Positions 51,418-61,882 of a DNA stretch of 62,514 nucleotides are shown in pieces. The notes under the pieces were generated by a model. The model saw only the letters and a list, made by a program, of their open reading frames with translations. It did no database searches and was not told where the DNA came from. Each line of letters opens with the position of its first letter. Position 1 is the stretch's first letter. A program made the position numbers and the translations under genes. Origin of the DNA: an uncultured Paraprevotella sp. (GTDB lineage Bacteria; Bacteroidota; Bacteroidia; Bacteroidales; Bacteroidaceae); NCBI GenBank assembly GCA_944321975.1, contig CALUNJ010000003.1:1-62514 (forward strand). The letters are read 5' to 3'.

Positions 51418-53988
51418 TCAGGCAAGGTCCACCACGGTGATGCCCGCCCCGCCGAATTGGACGTGTTCGTCACGGGCGCCTTTCACTCCGGGCACGGTCT
51501 GCAGGTATTGGCGGATGAGGGTGCGCAGGATGCCCGATCCCGTCCCGTGCAGGATGCGCACCCGCGGGATGCCGAGCAGGATGGCGTCGTCGATGAAGTA
51601 GGTCACGGCATGGATGGCTTCGTCGCCCCGCATGCCCCGCACGTCGATGTCCTGCTTGAAGTTCAGTTTTTTTTCATACACGGCGTCTTGTGTCTCTTTG
51701 CTGAGATACGTGGCGGTCTGGATTTGCGCGCGTGCGGGGGGCGGGGCGGCGTGTTCCAGCCGTTCCGTCTTCACGTTGGTGCGCATCATGCCGAAGGTGA
51801 CGATGGCGTTTTTCCCTTCTATTTCCTCGACCCGTCCCACGGAGGTCTGCCCTTTGATCCGCACGGTGTCGCCCGGCCGCAAGGGCTGTTCGGCCATCCG
51901 CGCGGCGTGCGCGCCCTCGGCCAGCGTGTCTCCGGCGCCTTTTTGGCGGGCGGTTTCGGCTGCTTTTTTCTCCTTGCGTTCGGCTTGGCGTTTCCGGCGT
52001 TCCTGCAACTGCTGCATTTTGCGGGCTATTTTTTCGTCTTCCTGCGTTTTTTCGAAGTCCTCCACTTCCGTTTTGAAGGCGTTCAGTTCCTGGCGTGCGT
52101 TTCGGGTTTTTTCCTTTTCGGCCTGTGCCTCGCGGATGGCTTTTATGGTCTGTTCGATTTTGGCGTTTGAGGTCTTGAGCAGTTGCTCGGCCTCTTCTTT
52201 GGCCTTTTGCAGGATCTCTTTCCGCTCGCGCTGCAGTTCGGCGATTTCTGTTTCGTAGCGGGCGATGGTCTTTTCCATTTCTTTTTCCCGCAGGTGGATG
52301 GTCTGGCGCTTGGTTTCCCAATAGCGTTTGTCGCGCACGATGTCTTGCAGGTATTTGTCGGCGTTGATATATTCTTTGCCCACGATGTCCGAGGCGTCGG
52401 CAATCACGTCTTCGGGCAGTCCGATCTTGCGGGCGATTTCCACGGCGAACGAGCTGCCCGGGTTGCCGATTTGCAGTTGGAACAGGGCTTGCATGTGTTG
52501 CCGGTCGTAGAGCATGGCGCCGTTGACCACTCCTTCGTGGTCTTCGGCGAAATGTTTCAGGTTCTGGTAGTGGGTCGTGATGACTCCGAATGCCTTCTTC
52601 TGGTTGAACCGTTTCAGTACGGCTTCGGCGATGGCCCCGCCGATTTGCGGCTCCGTGCCTCCGCCGAACTCGTCGATGAGCAGCAGGCTGTTTCCGCCGC
52701 ATGACTTCATCATGTTTTTCATGTTGAGCAAGTGGCTGGAGTAGGTGCTCAGGTCGTCTTCTATGCTCTGTTCGTCGCCGATGTCGATGAAGATGCTGCC
52801 GAAGATGCCCGTGCGCGAGTTTTCGCCGAGAGGGACGGGCAGTCCGCATTGGAGCATGTATTGGATGAGTCCGACCGTTTTCAGGCAGACGGATTTTCCG
52901 CCCGCGTTCGGCCCGGAGATGATGAGGATGCGCTGGCGGCTGTCCAGGGTGATGTCGAGGGGCACCACCTGCTTGCCGTGGCGCGCGAGCGAGAGCTGCA
53001 GCAGCGGGTGGCGGGCCAGGGTCCAGTCGATGAGCGGGGCGCCTTTGAGGTCGGGCGGGATGGCGTTGAATTGCCGGGCCAGGCAGGCTTTGGCGCGGAT
53101 AAAGTCGATTTCGGCCAGGAATTCGTAGGATTGCAGGATTTCCTGGTGGGCCGGCCGCACTTCGGCGGTGAAGGCCTGCAGGATGCGGATGATCTCGCGC
53201 CGTTCTTCGCCTTCCAGTTCCCGCACGCGGTTGTTGGCTTCCACCACTTCGGTGGGTTCGATGAACACGGTGCGGCCGGTGGCCGATTCGTCGTGCACGA
53301 TGCCTTTGATTTTGCGTTTCAGGGCGGGAGCCACGGGGATGACCAGGCGTCCGTCGCGCATGGTGGGCGACACGTCCTTGTCCACGACTCCGCTCTGCTG
53401 GGCGTTGCGCAGGATGCTGTGCAGGGTCCGCGAGATGCTGCTTTCCGTGGCGGCCAGTTCTTGGCGGATGCGGGACAGTTCCGGCGAAGCGGAATCTTTG
53501 ATTTTGCCGTATTTGTCAAGGATGGTGTCTATGCGGCGGACCAGTTGCGGAAAGGTGGCGACGCCTTCTGCCAGCCGGTGCAGGGCGGGGTATGCCCCCC
53601 GGTATTCCGGGGTTTCCCCCGCTTCGGGATCGTGGCCTTCGTCCGTCTCTTCGTCGTGGTCCAGGAAGTCCACGATGCCGATGATGGTGGTCAGGGAGCG
53701 TTTCAGGTCGAAAAGTTCTGTTTCGTCCAGGTAGGTTCCCTCGACGCGTATGCGCCTGATGGCCGGGCGCACGTCGTAGAAGTCCTGTTCGGGGAACTCC
53801 TGCCCGCTTTCCATGATGCGCAGGAATTCCCGGGTGTGCTCCTGGAGCTCGCGGAGTGGCCGCACGTCGGCGAGAAAGTGCATTTGTCCGGCGCGTTCTT
53901 TCCCCAGCGTGCTCAGGCAGTGCCCGGCCAAGATGGCGCGTATTTCGTCGAATCCGATCTTTTGTTCGAAATTTTGTGGGTAAATCAT
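51418..53988 (-). CDS. mutS2: Endonuclease MutS2
   Basis: An 856-residue MutS2: the core ATPase with Walker A 'SGPNAGGKSVCLKT' and 'LLIDEFGGGTEPQIGGA', a long coiled coil rich in Glu/Lys/Arg (residues ~500-640), a KOW-like segment, and a C-terminal Smr nuclease domain ('DVRGMRGDEAIHAVTYFIDDAI', 'RVRILHGTGSGILR'). It acts in recombination control or rescue of collided ribosomes, not mismatch recognition (the mismatch-binding domains are absent). The start at 53988 lies after the promoter box at 54013-54020; the frame to 54015 runs into that box. Confidence 0.95.
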   Translation of the reverse strand: MIYPQNFEQKIGFDEIRAILAGHCLSTLGKERAGQMHFLADVRPLRELQEHTREFLRIMESGQEFPEQDFYDVRPAIRRIRVEGTYLDETELFDLKRSLTTIIGIVDFLDHDEETDEGHDPEAGETPEYRGAYPALHRLAEGVATFPQLVRRIDTILDKYGKIKDSASPELSRIRQELAATESSISRTLHSILRNAQQSGVVDKDVSPTMRDGRLVIPVAPALKRKIKGIVHDESATGRTVFIEPTEVVEANNRVRELEGEERREIIRILQAFTAEVRPAHQEILQSYEFLAEIDFIRAKACLARQFNAIPPDLKGAPLIDWTLARHPLLQLSLARHGKQVVPLDITLDSRQRILIISGPNAGGKSVCLKTVGLIQYMLQCGLPVPLGENSRTGIFGSIFIDIGDEQSIEDDLSTYSSHLLNMKNMMKSCGGNSLLLIDEFGGGTEPQIGGAIAEAVLKRFNQKKAFGVITTHYQNLKHFAEDHEGVVNGAMLYDRQHMQALFQLQIGNPGSSFAVEIARKIGLPEDVIADASDIVGKEYINADKYLQDIVRDKRYWETKRQTIHLREKEMEKTIARYETEIAELQRERKEILQKAKEEAEQLLKTSNAKIEQTIKAIREAQAEKEKTRNARQELNAFKTEVEDFEKTQEDEKIARKMQQLQERRKRQAERKEKKAAETARQKGAGDTLAEGAHAARMAEQPLRPGDTVRIKGQTSVGRVEEIEGKNAIVTFGMMRTNVKTERLEHAAPPPARAQIQTATYLSKETQDAVYEKKLNFKQDIDVRGMRGDEAIHAVTYFIDDAILLGIPRVRILHGTGSGILRTLIRQYLQTVPGVKGARDEHVQFGGAGITVVDLA

Positions 53989-54012
53989 ATGGCTGATGTC
54001 ATTTGGCGGATG

Positions 54013-54020
54013 CAAAGTTA
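54013..54020 (-). promoter_or_regulatory. -7 promoter element of mutS2
   Basis: TAACTTTG on the minus strand, 24 bases before the chosen ATG. Confidence 0.68.
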
Positions 54021-54119
54021 AGAAAACCCCATTAAAAGGGAAAACGATGGGGCTTCAAAAAAGAGGGTCGTGGATTGGGGAAGGAAAGGGACGGTGGATT
54101 TTGGCGGAGGAAACGGCCT

Positions 54120-54282
54120 TTACGCTTCCTCGTCAAGGGGAAATGCGCCTTTTTTTGCGTACGGCAGAGCTTCGTATCCTTTGGACAGGATTTTTCCGGC
54201 ATGCTCTTCGTCAGGCCCCATGTGGCCTTGCCCTCGTCGCCTTCTCCTTTTCTTCTTCCGCAGGCTCCATTCCCAAGTCCAT
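54120..54282 (-). pseudogene. Possible small gene with a one-base frameshift
   Basis: From ATG 54282 on the minus strand, preceded by an A-rich stretch typical of starts in this order, a frame reads MDLGMEPAEEEKEKATRARP then hits a stop at 54211-54213. Removing one base from the four-base G run (54216-54219) joins it to a second frame reading HGPDEEHAGKILSKGYEAL and ending ...GAFPLDEEA at 54120. The joined 53-residue product is acidic and coherent. It could be a real small protein broken by a sequencing error or mutation, or chance. Product unknown. Confidence 0.35.
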
Positions 54283-54356
54283 ATTGCCTTATTTTTTTGA
54301 GTATAGAATTATTTTGTTGATAACCAATAAAATAAACGTTTGTTTGAAACATGTGG

Positions 54357-54449
54357 TTTTTTCTCAAGCGATTCACATTTTTTTCACTTGAGAAAAAAAT
54401 GTGAATCGCTTGAGAGAAGTTTGCGTGTCTCTTGGAGGCGATGTTGCCG
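54357..54449 (-). repeat. Dispersed palindromic element, copy 5 (perfect hairpin, reverse orientation)
   Basis: Arms 54363-54385 and 54392-54414 are perfect 23-base inverse complements with a 6-base loop. Compared with copy 1 both arms carry a paired change (CTCAAGCG/CGCTTGAG for CTCAGGCG/CGCCTGAG). The flank to 54449 aligns with copy 2 over ~92 bases. It lies 3' of the inositol-phosphate synthase gene, in the 54283-54572 gap, which shows no gene. Confidence 0.95.
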
Positions 54450-54572
54450 CCGTGCCTGGCCGCATATCCGGCACGGGCGGCAACAAGATTTGGAGGCATT
54501 TATTGCCCCATGGGGATAAAAAATCCCCCGCCCGGGAAGGGCAGGGGAAAAACGGGTGTCGCCCATATGTGG

Positions 54573-55862
<1,290 letters not shown>

Positions 55863-56079
55863 TTTTATTATGATATTAAAATATTGGGGCTGTTTCGTGC
55901 AGTCCGTTTTTTGGAATGCAAAGTTTGGCTTTTATTCTTGGAAAGCCAAACTTGTGTGGAAATAATGTCTGTTTTAGAACACTTTCAAGGTTTTTTTAAC
56001 CATCCTTTGCGAAGAATCCGGTCAGTTCTTAGGGCTCAACGTGTTTACTTTGCAGTTGGAAAAAAGATGAAGTAAGCCG

Positions 56080-56961
56080 ATGAAAGAAAATGTTTGGTTG
56101 ATCAACGGGGAAATGGGCATGCTGCGCGAGCATGACGTGCGTTTCGACGACGGGATTTTGCTGGTGAAATCCTTGCCGCATACTAACACGGGGCCGATCA
56201 GGTCGGAGTGGGTGGTGATTTGTGTGCTGACGGCCGGATCGGCCGCGTGCACGATTGACAGCCAGGAGCATGCCTTGCATGCCCGCGACATGCTGGTGAT
56301 TCTTCCCGGAACGGTGGTGGACAAGGGCAAGGCTTCTGCGGACGTCCGCATGGATTGCCTCTGCATATCGAAGAGAATGTTGGAAGCGTCCGTTCCCTTC
56401 TCCATGTTCAATTGGGACCTGATGTCTTTCCTGTCCACCCATCCGGTGTTTAGCCTGCAGGAGGGCGATTATCGGCGTTTTTCTTTGTTTTACGCCTTGT
56501 TGTCCGACAAGCTGGAGCATCAGGAGGAATTATGCTACCGGGAGTCCATGCAATGCCTTTTGAAATCCTTTCTCTATGATTTCTCCAATGTCGTGGGGCG
56601 TCACATCCCTTTGACCAAAGGCGGGCGTTACTCCCAGGGGAAAAACCTGTTCAAGGGTTTTCTCAACGAACTTTCCTCGGTGCATCCCCGTCCGCGCTCG
56701 GTGTCTTATTATGCGGAGAAACTGAACGTCACGCCGAAATACCTTTCGGCGGTGTGCAAGAATGCTTCGGGCAACACGGCTTCCGAACTGATTCATAAGG
56801 CGGTGACGAAGGACATCTCGGACTTGTTGCTGTATTCCAACAAGAGCATCAAGGAAATCATGGTGGAACTCGATTTCCCTTCGCTTTCTTTTTTCGGGAA
56901 ATATGTGAAGAAGCATTTCGGGATGGGGCCGAAAGAGTTCCGGGCCAAGATGTCAAGCTAA
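56080..56961 (+). CDS. AraC-family transcriptional regulator
   Basis: A 293-residue regulator with an N-terminal cupin-like sensing domain (residues ~20-110) and a C-terminal double HTH of the AraC type: 'SVSYYAEKLNVTPKYLSAVCKNASGNTASELI' and 'LLYSNKSIKEIMVELDFPSLSFFGKYVKKHFGMGPKEFR'. The inducer is unknown. It is divergent from the inositol-phosphate synthase gene across 217 bases, and its last 9 bases overlap the convergent ZIP transporter gene. Confidence 0.93.
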   Translation: MKENVWLINGEMGMLREHDVRFDDGILLVKSLPHTNTGPIRSEWVVICVLTAGSAACTIDSQEHALHARDMLVILPGTVVDKGKASADVRMDCLCISKRMLEASVPFSMFNWDLMSFLSTHPVFSLQEGDYRRFSLFYALLSDKLEHQEELCYRESMQCLLKSFLYDFSNVVGRHIPLTKGGRYSQGKNLFKGFLNELSSVHPRPRSVSYYAEKLNVTPKYLSAVCKNASGNTASELIHKAVTKDISDLLLYSNKSIKEIMVELDFPSLSFFGKYVKKHFGMGPKEFRAKMSS

Positions 56962-57738
56962 GACCACGTCGAGCACCATCATCAGCGCGAATCCCGCGGC
57001 AAAGCCGATGGTGCCCACGTTGGAGTGGCGTCCTTGGGAGGCTTCGGGAATCAGCTCTTCCACTACCACGTAGATCATGGCCCCGGCGGCGAATGCCAGC
57101 AGGTAGGGCAGGATGGGGGTGACGTGCGTGGCCAGCAGGATGGTCAGGAGCGCGCCGGCCGGTTCCACCACCCCGCTCAAGGCTCCGATGGCAAAGGCGC
57201 GGAGGCGGCTGTTGCCTTCGGCGCGGAGCGGCATGGAGACGATGGCGCCTTCGGGGATGTTCTGGATGGCGATGCCCAGCGAGAGGGCGACCGCGCCGGC
57301 CATGGAGAGGGTGCCGCTGTCTCCCGTCGCGGCGGCCAGTGCCACGCCTACGGCCATGCCTTCGGGCAGGTTGTGGAGGGTGACGGCCAGCGTCAGCATG
57401 CCGGTGCGCGACAGCCGGCTGCGGGGGCCTTCGGGCGCGGAGCTGCCCAGGTGGAGGTGGGGGACGACGTGGTCCATGAGCAGCAGGAAGGCGATGCCGG
57501 CCATGAAGCCGCACACGGCCGGGACGACGCGTGCGGCGGGGGAGCTTGTCGCGTCGCTCATGTCCATGGCCGGGATCAGCAGCGACCACACAGCGGCGGC
57601 CACCATGACTCCGGAGGCGAATCCCAACAATATTTTTTGCACCAGTGCCGGCATTTGCCGTTTTAGCAGGAACACGCAGGCGGCTCCCAACGCCGTGCCC
57701 GCAAAGGGCAGCAGCAAACCTGTCAACAGTCCGTTCAT
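56953..57738 (-). CDS. ZIP-family metal transporter
   Basis: A 261-residue, eight-helix transporter of Zn2+/Fe2+-type metals. The intramembrane binding motifs 'VTLHNLPEGMAVGVAL' (helix 4) and 'IAIQNIPEGAIVSMPL' (helix 5) are intact. The loop between helices 3 and 4 is short, without the usual His-rich stretch ('VPHLHLGSSAPEGPRS' only). Its stop overlaps the convergent AraC gene by 9 bases. No Zur-type site was recognised in the 194-base upstream gap, which it shares with the divergent GH28-like gene. Confidence 0.93.
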   Translation of the reverse strand: MNGLLTGLLLPFAGTALGAACVFLLKRQMPALVQKILLGFASGVMVAAAVWSLLIPAMDMSDATSSPAARVVPAVCGFMAGIAFLLLMDHVVPHLHLGSSAPEGPRSRLSRTGMLTLAVTLHNLPEGMAVGVALAAATGDSGTLSMAGAVALSLGIAIQNIPEGAIVSMPLRAEGNSRLRAFAIGALSGVVEPAGALLTILLATHVTPILPYLLAFAAGAMIYVVVEELIPEASQGRHSNVGTIGFAAGFALMMVLDVVLA

Positions 57739-57932
57739 TTTTCTTGTTCCATGGGGTTTCGGGGGGCTAAAATAATAACTCTTCCTCTAAAATGCAAGTG
57801 GGAGAGGGCGTTTCTGTTCAGATTACCTGTTTTTGGCGACGTGGCCGCGTTCAAAATCCTAAAAAAGATTAATGGATAGGGGAACGGCGGCCGGCCGGTC
57901 GTATTTAGGATAAAAAAACACCGAGAACCGAC

Positions 57933-59366
57933 ATGCAAAAAGGAATTATTGGATTGTTGTGCCTGGGTTGGGGGGCGTTGTGCCTTTCGTGTGCAGGCGT
58001 GGAAGAAAAGAAGGCAGCAGAGGCGAAAATCGTGACGGCTTCTGTGCCGAAACAGATGTATTACCGGTATCATAACGACGATTTCACGGTGCGGGTCCGG
58101 CCGGCCGGCGGAAAGGAGTGGACCGACCTTTATGAATATAAGGTGAAGGTCGACATGGACACCAATTCGGACGCCACGATGGTGCAGTTTGACTTTTCCG
58201 GCGAGGTGGAGGTCATGGTGCAGTTGAACAACGGCACGTTGCGCGAGGCGGCGGTGCGCCCCCTTTCGCGGGGCATCCGTCCCCGGGTGGAGGGGAACAC
58301 ACTGACGTTCAAGTTGTCCCGGCCGGAGAAACTTTCGGTGGAATGCAACGGAGACCGTCTGCACAACCTGCATCTTTTCGCCCACGCCCTGGAGACGGAC
58401 GTGCCGCGCGAGGGAGACCCTGGCGTGATGTATTTCGGGCCGGGGATGCATGAACCGACAGATGCGGAGAACAAGACGTTCCGCGTGCCGTCGCACACGA
58501 CCGTCTATCTGGCGCCGGGCGCGGTTTTGCGCGGGGCGTTGAATTGCGACAGCACGGAAGGAGTGCGCATCTGCGGGAGGGGCATGATCCTGGAGGCGTT
58601 CAACGGGGTGTCGGCCAACTGGGTGAAAGACCTGACGGTGGAAGACATCGCCGTGGTGAATCCGCGTTACAACACCATGACGGCGGCGGTGGCCGAGAAC
58701 GTGACCGTGCGCGGGCTGAAGTCGTTCAGCCATCAGGGCTGGGGCGACGGGCTTGATTTTTATTGTTGCCGCAAGGTGAGGGTGAGCGACGTGTTTCTGC
58801 GCAACTCGGACGATTGCATTGCCATCTATTCCCACCGTTGGGACTTCTACGGGGACACGGACGATATCCAAGTGTCCAACTCCACGCTTTGGGCGGACAT
58901 TGCCCATGCCATCAATATCGGGACGCATGGCAATACCGCCACGGAAGGCGAGACCATCGAGAACTTGTCGTTCCGCAACCTCGATGTGTTGGAGCATGAC
59001 GAGGACGACCGCGACTACCAGGGGGTGATGACCATCAATGCGGGCGACCATAACCTTGTGCGCAATGTGGTGTTCGACAGCATCAGGGTGGAGCATATCC
59101 AGGAGGGACAGTTGTTCCACTTGCGGGTGATGAACTTGCCGCGCTATTGCACGGGGCCGGGCCGCCACGTGGAGCACGTGACTTTCCGCAACATCTTTTA
59201 TGCGGGAGGAAATGAGAACCTTTCGGTCGTGCAGGGTTATTCGCCCGACGGCATGGTGCGCGACGTGACGTTTGAGAACATCGTGCTCCGGGGGCGCAGG
59301 GCGACTTGCCTGGACGATCTGGGGCTGAAGGTTGGCGATTTTGTAGAGGATATCCGGGTGAAATAG
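57933..59366 (+). CDS. GH28-like right-handed beta-helix lipoprotein
   Basis: A 477-residue lipoprotein (signal ending LCLSC, C20). An N-terminal beta domain is followed by a parallel beta-helix whose opening 'TTVYLAPGAVLRGALNC' and 'GVRICGRGMI' resembles family 28 polygalacturonases. 'WGDGLDFYCC', 'NSDDCIAIYS' and 'AHAINIG' correspond to the GH28 catalytic NTDG, DD and HG regions, but the RIK substrate motif is not recognisable, so the substrate may not be pectin. No other polysaccharide-use genes adjoin it. Confidence 0.8.
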   Translation: MQKGIIGLLCLGWGALCLSCAGVEEKKAAEAKIVTASVPKQMYYRYHNDDFTVRVRPAGGKEWTDLYEYKVKVDMDTNSDATMVQFDFSGEVEVMVQLNNGTLREAAVRPLSRGIRPRVEGNTLTFKLSRPEKLSVECNGDRLHNLHLFAHALETDVPREGDPGVMYFGPGMHEPTDAENKTFRVPSHTTVYLAPGAVLRGALNCDSTEGVRICGRGMILEAFNGVSANWVKDLTVEDIAVVNPRYNTMTAAVAENVTVRGLKSFSHQGWGDGLDFYCCRKVRVSDVFLRNSDDCIAIYSHRWDFYGDTDDIQVSNSTLWADIAHAINIGTHGNTATEGETIENLSFRNLDVLEHDEDDRDYQGVMTINAGDHNLVRNVVFDSIRVEHIQEGQLFHLRVMNLPRYCTGPGRHVEHVTFRNIFYAGGNENLSVVQGYSPDGMVRDVTFENIVLRGRRATCLDDLGLKVGDFVEDIRVK

Positions 59367-59410
59367 GGCACGTTCGGTGCCACGAATAAGCATCAACTGC
59401 GCGGGGGAAG

Positions 59411-60451
59411 TCATTCAAGGGTGATTTCCCCCGCCAGGTTTGTGGCCATCAGCCGGCGCACTTCTTCTGGGGGCAGGTGGTGGCCGAGGAGGAACATCAG
59501 TTTGGTGAGGGCGCATTCAGGGGTGCTGTCATATCCGCTGATGACGCCGGCTTCGAGCAGTTGCCGTCCTGTTTCGTAGCGGTCCATTTCCACGCTGCCC
59601 GACTGGCATTGCGTGATGTTGATGATGACCACTCCCCGGCGGATGGCTTCTCTGATGAGCTGGATGAGCCAGGGCTTTTGGGGGGCGTTGCCCGAACCGA
59701 AGGTTTTCATCACCACGGCTTTCAGCCCGGGCGTGCGGAACACGGAAGAGATGATGCCTTCCTGTATGCCGGGAAACAGCGTGAGCACCACCACGTTGGT
59801 GTCAAACAGGTAGTGGCTCTTGAGCGGCTTCGACGGGTCGGGGCGGCGGATGCGTTCCGGTTTGATTTTGATGTCGATGGCGCTGTGTCCCAGGCACGGG
59901 TAGTTGAACGACTTGAAGGCGTTGAACTTTTCGGCGTTGATCTTGGTGGTGCGGTTGCCGCGCATCAGGTCTTTCTCGAAGTAGATGCACACTTCCGGCA
60001 CGGCCGCGCTGCCGTCCGCGTTCTTGGCGGCGGCGATTTCGATGGCCGTGATCAGGTTCTCCTTGCCGTCGGTGCGGAGCATGCCCATGGGCAGTTGTGA
60101 GCCGGTGAGGATGACGGGCTTGGACAGGTTTTCCAGCATGAAGCTCATGGCCGAGGCGGTGTAGGCCATGGTGTCCGTGCCGTGCAGGATGACGAAACCG
60201 TCGTATTGGTCGTAGTTGCGTTCCACGATGCGCACCAGCCGCGCCCAGTGGTATGGCTCCATGTCCGAGGAGTCGATGGGCGGTTCGAAGGAGTAAGTGT
60301 TGATGTGGTAGTTGAACCGCCTCAGTTCCGGCACGAATTTCAGGAGATGGTCGAAGTTGAAACTTTCCAAGGCCCCGGTCTCCGGATTTTCTATCATGCC
60401 GATGGTGCCTCCTGTGTAGATTAGCAGGACGGAGGGTGCGTTGTCTTTCAT
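59411..60451 (-). CDS. ansA: Type I L-asparaginase
   Basis: A 346-residue cytoplasmic asparaginase that hydrolyses L-asparagine to aspartate and ammonia. The first catalytic Thr is in T13-G-G-T16-I-G ('LIYTGGTIGMIENP'), the second in 'ILHGTDTMAYTASAMSFML'. There is no signal peptide, in keeping with the low-affinity type I group. A short hairpin (59401-59434) overlaps its 3' end. A promoter box lies 34 bases upstream. Confidence 0.95.
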   Translation of the reverse strand: MKDNAPSVLLIYTGGTIGMIENPETGALESFNFDHLLKFVPELRRFNYHINTYSFEPPIDSSDMEPYHWARLVRIVERNYDQYDGFVILHGTDTMAYTASAMSFMLENLSKPVILTGSQLPMGMLRTDGKENLITAIEIAAAKNADGSAAVPEVCIYFEKDLMRGNRTTKINAEKFNAFKSFNYPCLGHSAIDIKIKPERIRRPDPSKPLKSHYLFDTNVVVLTLFPGIQEGIISSVFRTPGLKAVVMKTFGSGNAPQKPWLIQLIREAIRRGVVIINITQCQSGSVEMDRYETGRQLLEAGVISGYDSTPECALTKLMFLLGHHLPPEEVRRLMATNLAGEITLE

Positions 60452-60484
60452 GTCTGGAAATCTTTATTCTGTTACGTCCGACTG

Positions 60485-60492
60485 CAAAGATA
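60485..60492 (-). promoter_or_regulatory. -7 promoter element of ansA
   Basis: TATCTTTG on the minus strand, 34 bases before the ansA ATG. Confidence 0.65.
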
Positions 60493-60595
60493 GGGATTAT
60501 TTGTCTTTCCCGGAATTTTCTGAACCGTTCTTTTGCCGTCTGTCCGTTTTCCTGGCTTAGGGGCGGGGGAGCCGGCCGCCGGGGGCAGCTTCCGC

Positions 60596-61654
60596 TCAGA
60601 AAAGCAGCCTGACGATGGCATATCCGCCTGCCACCAGCCACAGGTAGAGCATGCCGGCCAGGTAGAACGGCTTGGCACCCGCCTGCTTGAACTTGTCGAT
60701 GCTGGTTTCCGCGCCGAGGGCCGTCATGGCCATGGTGAGCAGGAACGTGTCCGCTTGGTTGATGAAACCGATGCCGGCCTGCAGGGTGCCTGCCGGAATG
60801 AAGGTGGCGGATTGCAGCAGGGAGTTGAGGCCGATGACCGCCAGGAAGTAGAAGGCGAACCAAGGGATGGTGATTTTGCTCTTGGGGGCGGTTCCGCCGT
60901 GCGGGGATTGGTTCCGCCGCGAAAGGAAGAGGCTCATGACCACCAGCACGGGAGCCAGCAGCATCACGCGGATCATCTTGGTGATGGTGGCGGCATCGGC
61001 CACCTGGCCGCCCGCGGCATCGATGGCGTTGCCCGCGCCCACGACATGGGCCACTTCGTGCAGGGTGGAACCCACGTAGACGGCTACGGCTTCGTCGCTC
61101 AGACCGTCCAGCCAGCCCGCCCGGTACATGACGGGGTAGAGGAACATGGAGAGGGTGCCGAAGATGACCACGGTGGACACGGCCACCGCCGTCTTGTGCG
61201 GCGCGCAGCGCACCACCGGTTCGGCGCCCAGCACGGCGGCGGCCCCGCAGATGGCGCTGCCGGTGGAGGTCATCAGGGCGGTCTGCCCGTCCACTTTCAG
61301 CAGTTTGCCGAACAGGAGGCCCAGCAGCAGCGTGCCGGCCACGATGAGGAGGTCGGCCGTGATGGCTGGAAGCCCGATGGCCAGGACTTGCTGGAACGTG
61401 AGTTTGAAGCCGTAGAGCACGACGCCGGTGCGCAGGATCTGTTTGGAGCAGAACTTGATGCCCGGCACCCATGTCTCGGGCAGTTTGTTGCGCAGGCTGT
61501 TGGCATAAAGCATGCCCAGGATGATGCCGACGATCAGCGGGCTGAACGAGAGTTTTTTCACGAAGTCGAATTCGGCGATGTAGAAGGCCGAGAACGAGAA
61601 CAGCACGATGAGCAGGATGCCGTGCAACACTTCCCCTTTGTTTTCTTTGAACAT
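60596..61654 (-). CDS. YeiH-family (UPF0324) putative sulfate-type anion exporter
   Basis: A 352-residue membrane protein with about ten helices. The UPF0324 motifs 'GIILGMLYANSL', 'TSTGSAICGAAAVLGAEPVVRC', 'VYVGSTLHEVAHVVGAGNAI' and 'LLTMAMTALGAETSIDKFKQAG' are intact. The family is annotated as a putative sulfate or sulfite/sulfonate-linked exporter; transport was not inferred for this copy beyond homology. I start at 61654 because the longer frame (to 61732) crosses the promoter box at 61710-61717. Confidence 0.9.
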   Translation of the reverse strand: MFKENKGEVLHGILLIVLFSFSAFYIAEFDFVKKLSFSPLIVGIILGMLYANSLRNKLPETWVPGIKFCSKQILRTGVVLYGFKLTFQQVLAIGLPAITADLLIVAGTLLLGLLFGKLLKVDGQTALMTSTGSAICGAAAVLGAEPVVRCAPHKTAVAVSTVVIFGTLSMFLYPVMYRAGWLDGLSDEAVAVYVGSTLHEVAHVVGAGNAIDAAGGQVADAATITKMIRVMLLAPVLVVMSLFLSRRNQSPHGGTAPKSKITIPWFAFYFLAVIGLNSLLQSATFIPAGTLQAGIGFINQADTFLLTMAMTALGAETSIDKFKQAGAKPFYLAGMLYLWLVAGGYAIVRLLF

Positions 61655-61709
61655 GATGAAAGCCGGATTAAGCAGTGAATGACCATGGGCCGGAAAGCCG
61701 GCCGGGGCG

Positions 61710-61717
61710 CAAAGGTA
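61710..61717 (-). promoter_or_regulatory. -7 promoter element of the YeiH gene
   Basis: TACCTTTG on the minus strand, about 55 bases before the ATG. Confidence 0.68.
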
Positions 61718-61882
61718 CGACAAAAAAAGCAAGCGGCAAGGCGTTTGCGTTAAAAAAACAACCGTTCAACGGGCTAACCGCACGGTGGCGGTATATTTCC
61801 GGCGAACGGGAAACCTTCGGGCCGCCCGTCCGCCGTTGTTTGTGCTCTGTTTGAGAAAAGGAAGGGAAATTCCGGCCGTCGT

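Noticed and set aside
7612..54449. CRISPR array made of the five repeats
   Set aside because: The copies are 6-22 kb apart, in both orientations, with no spacers or cas genes.
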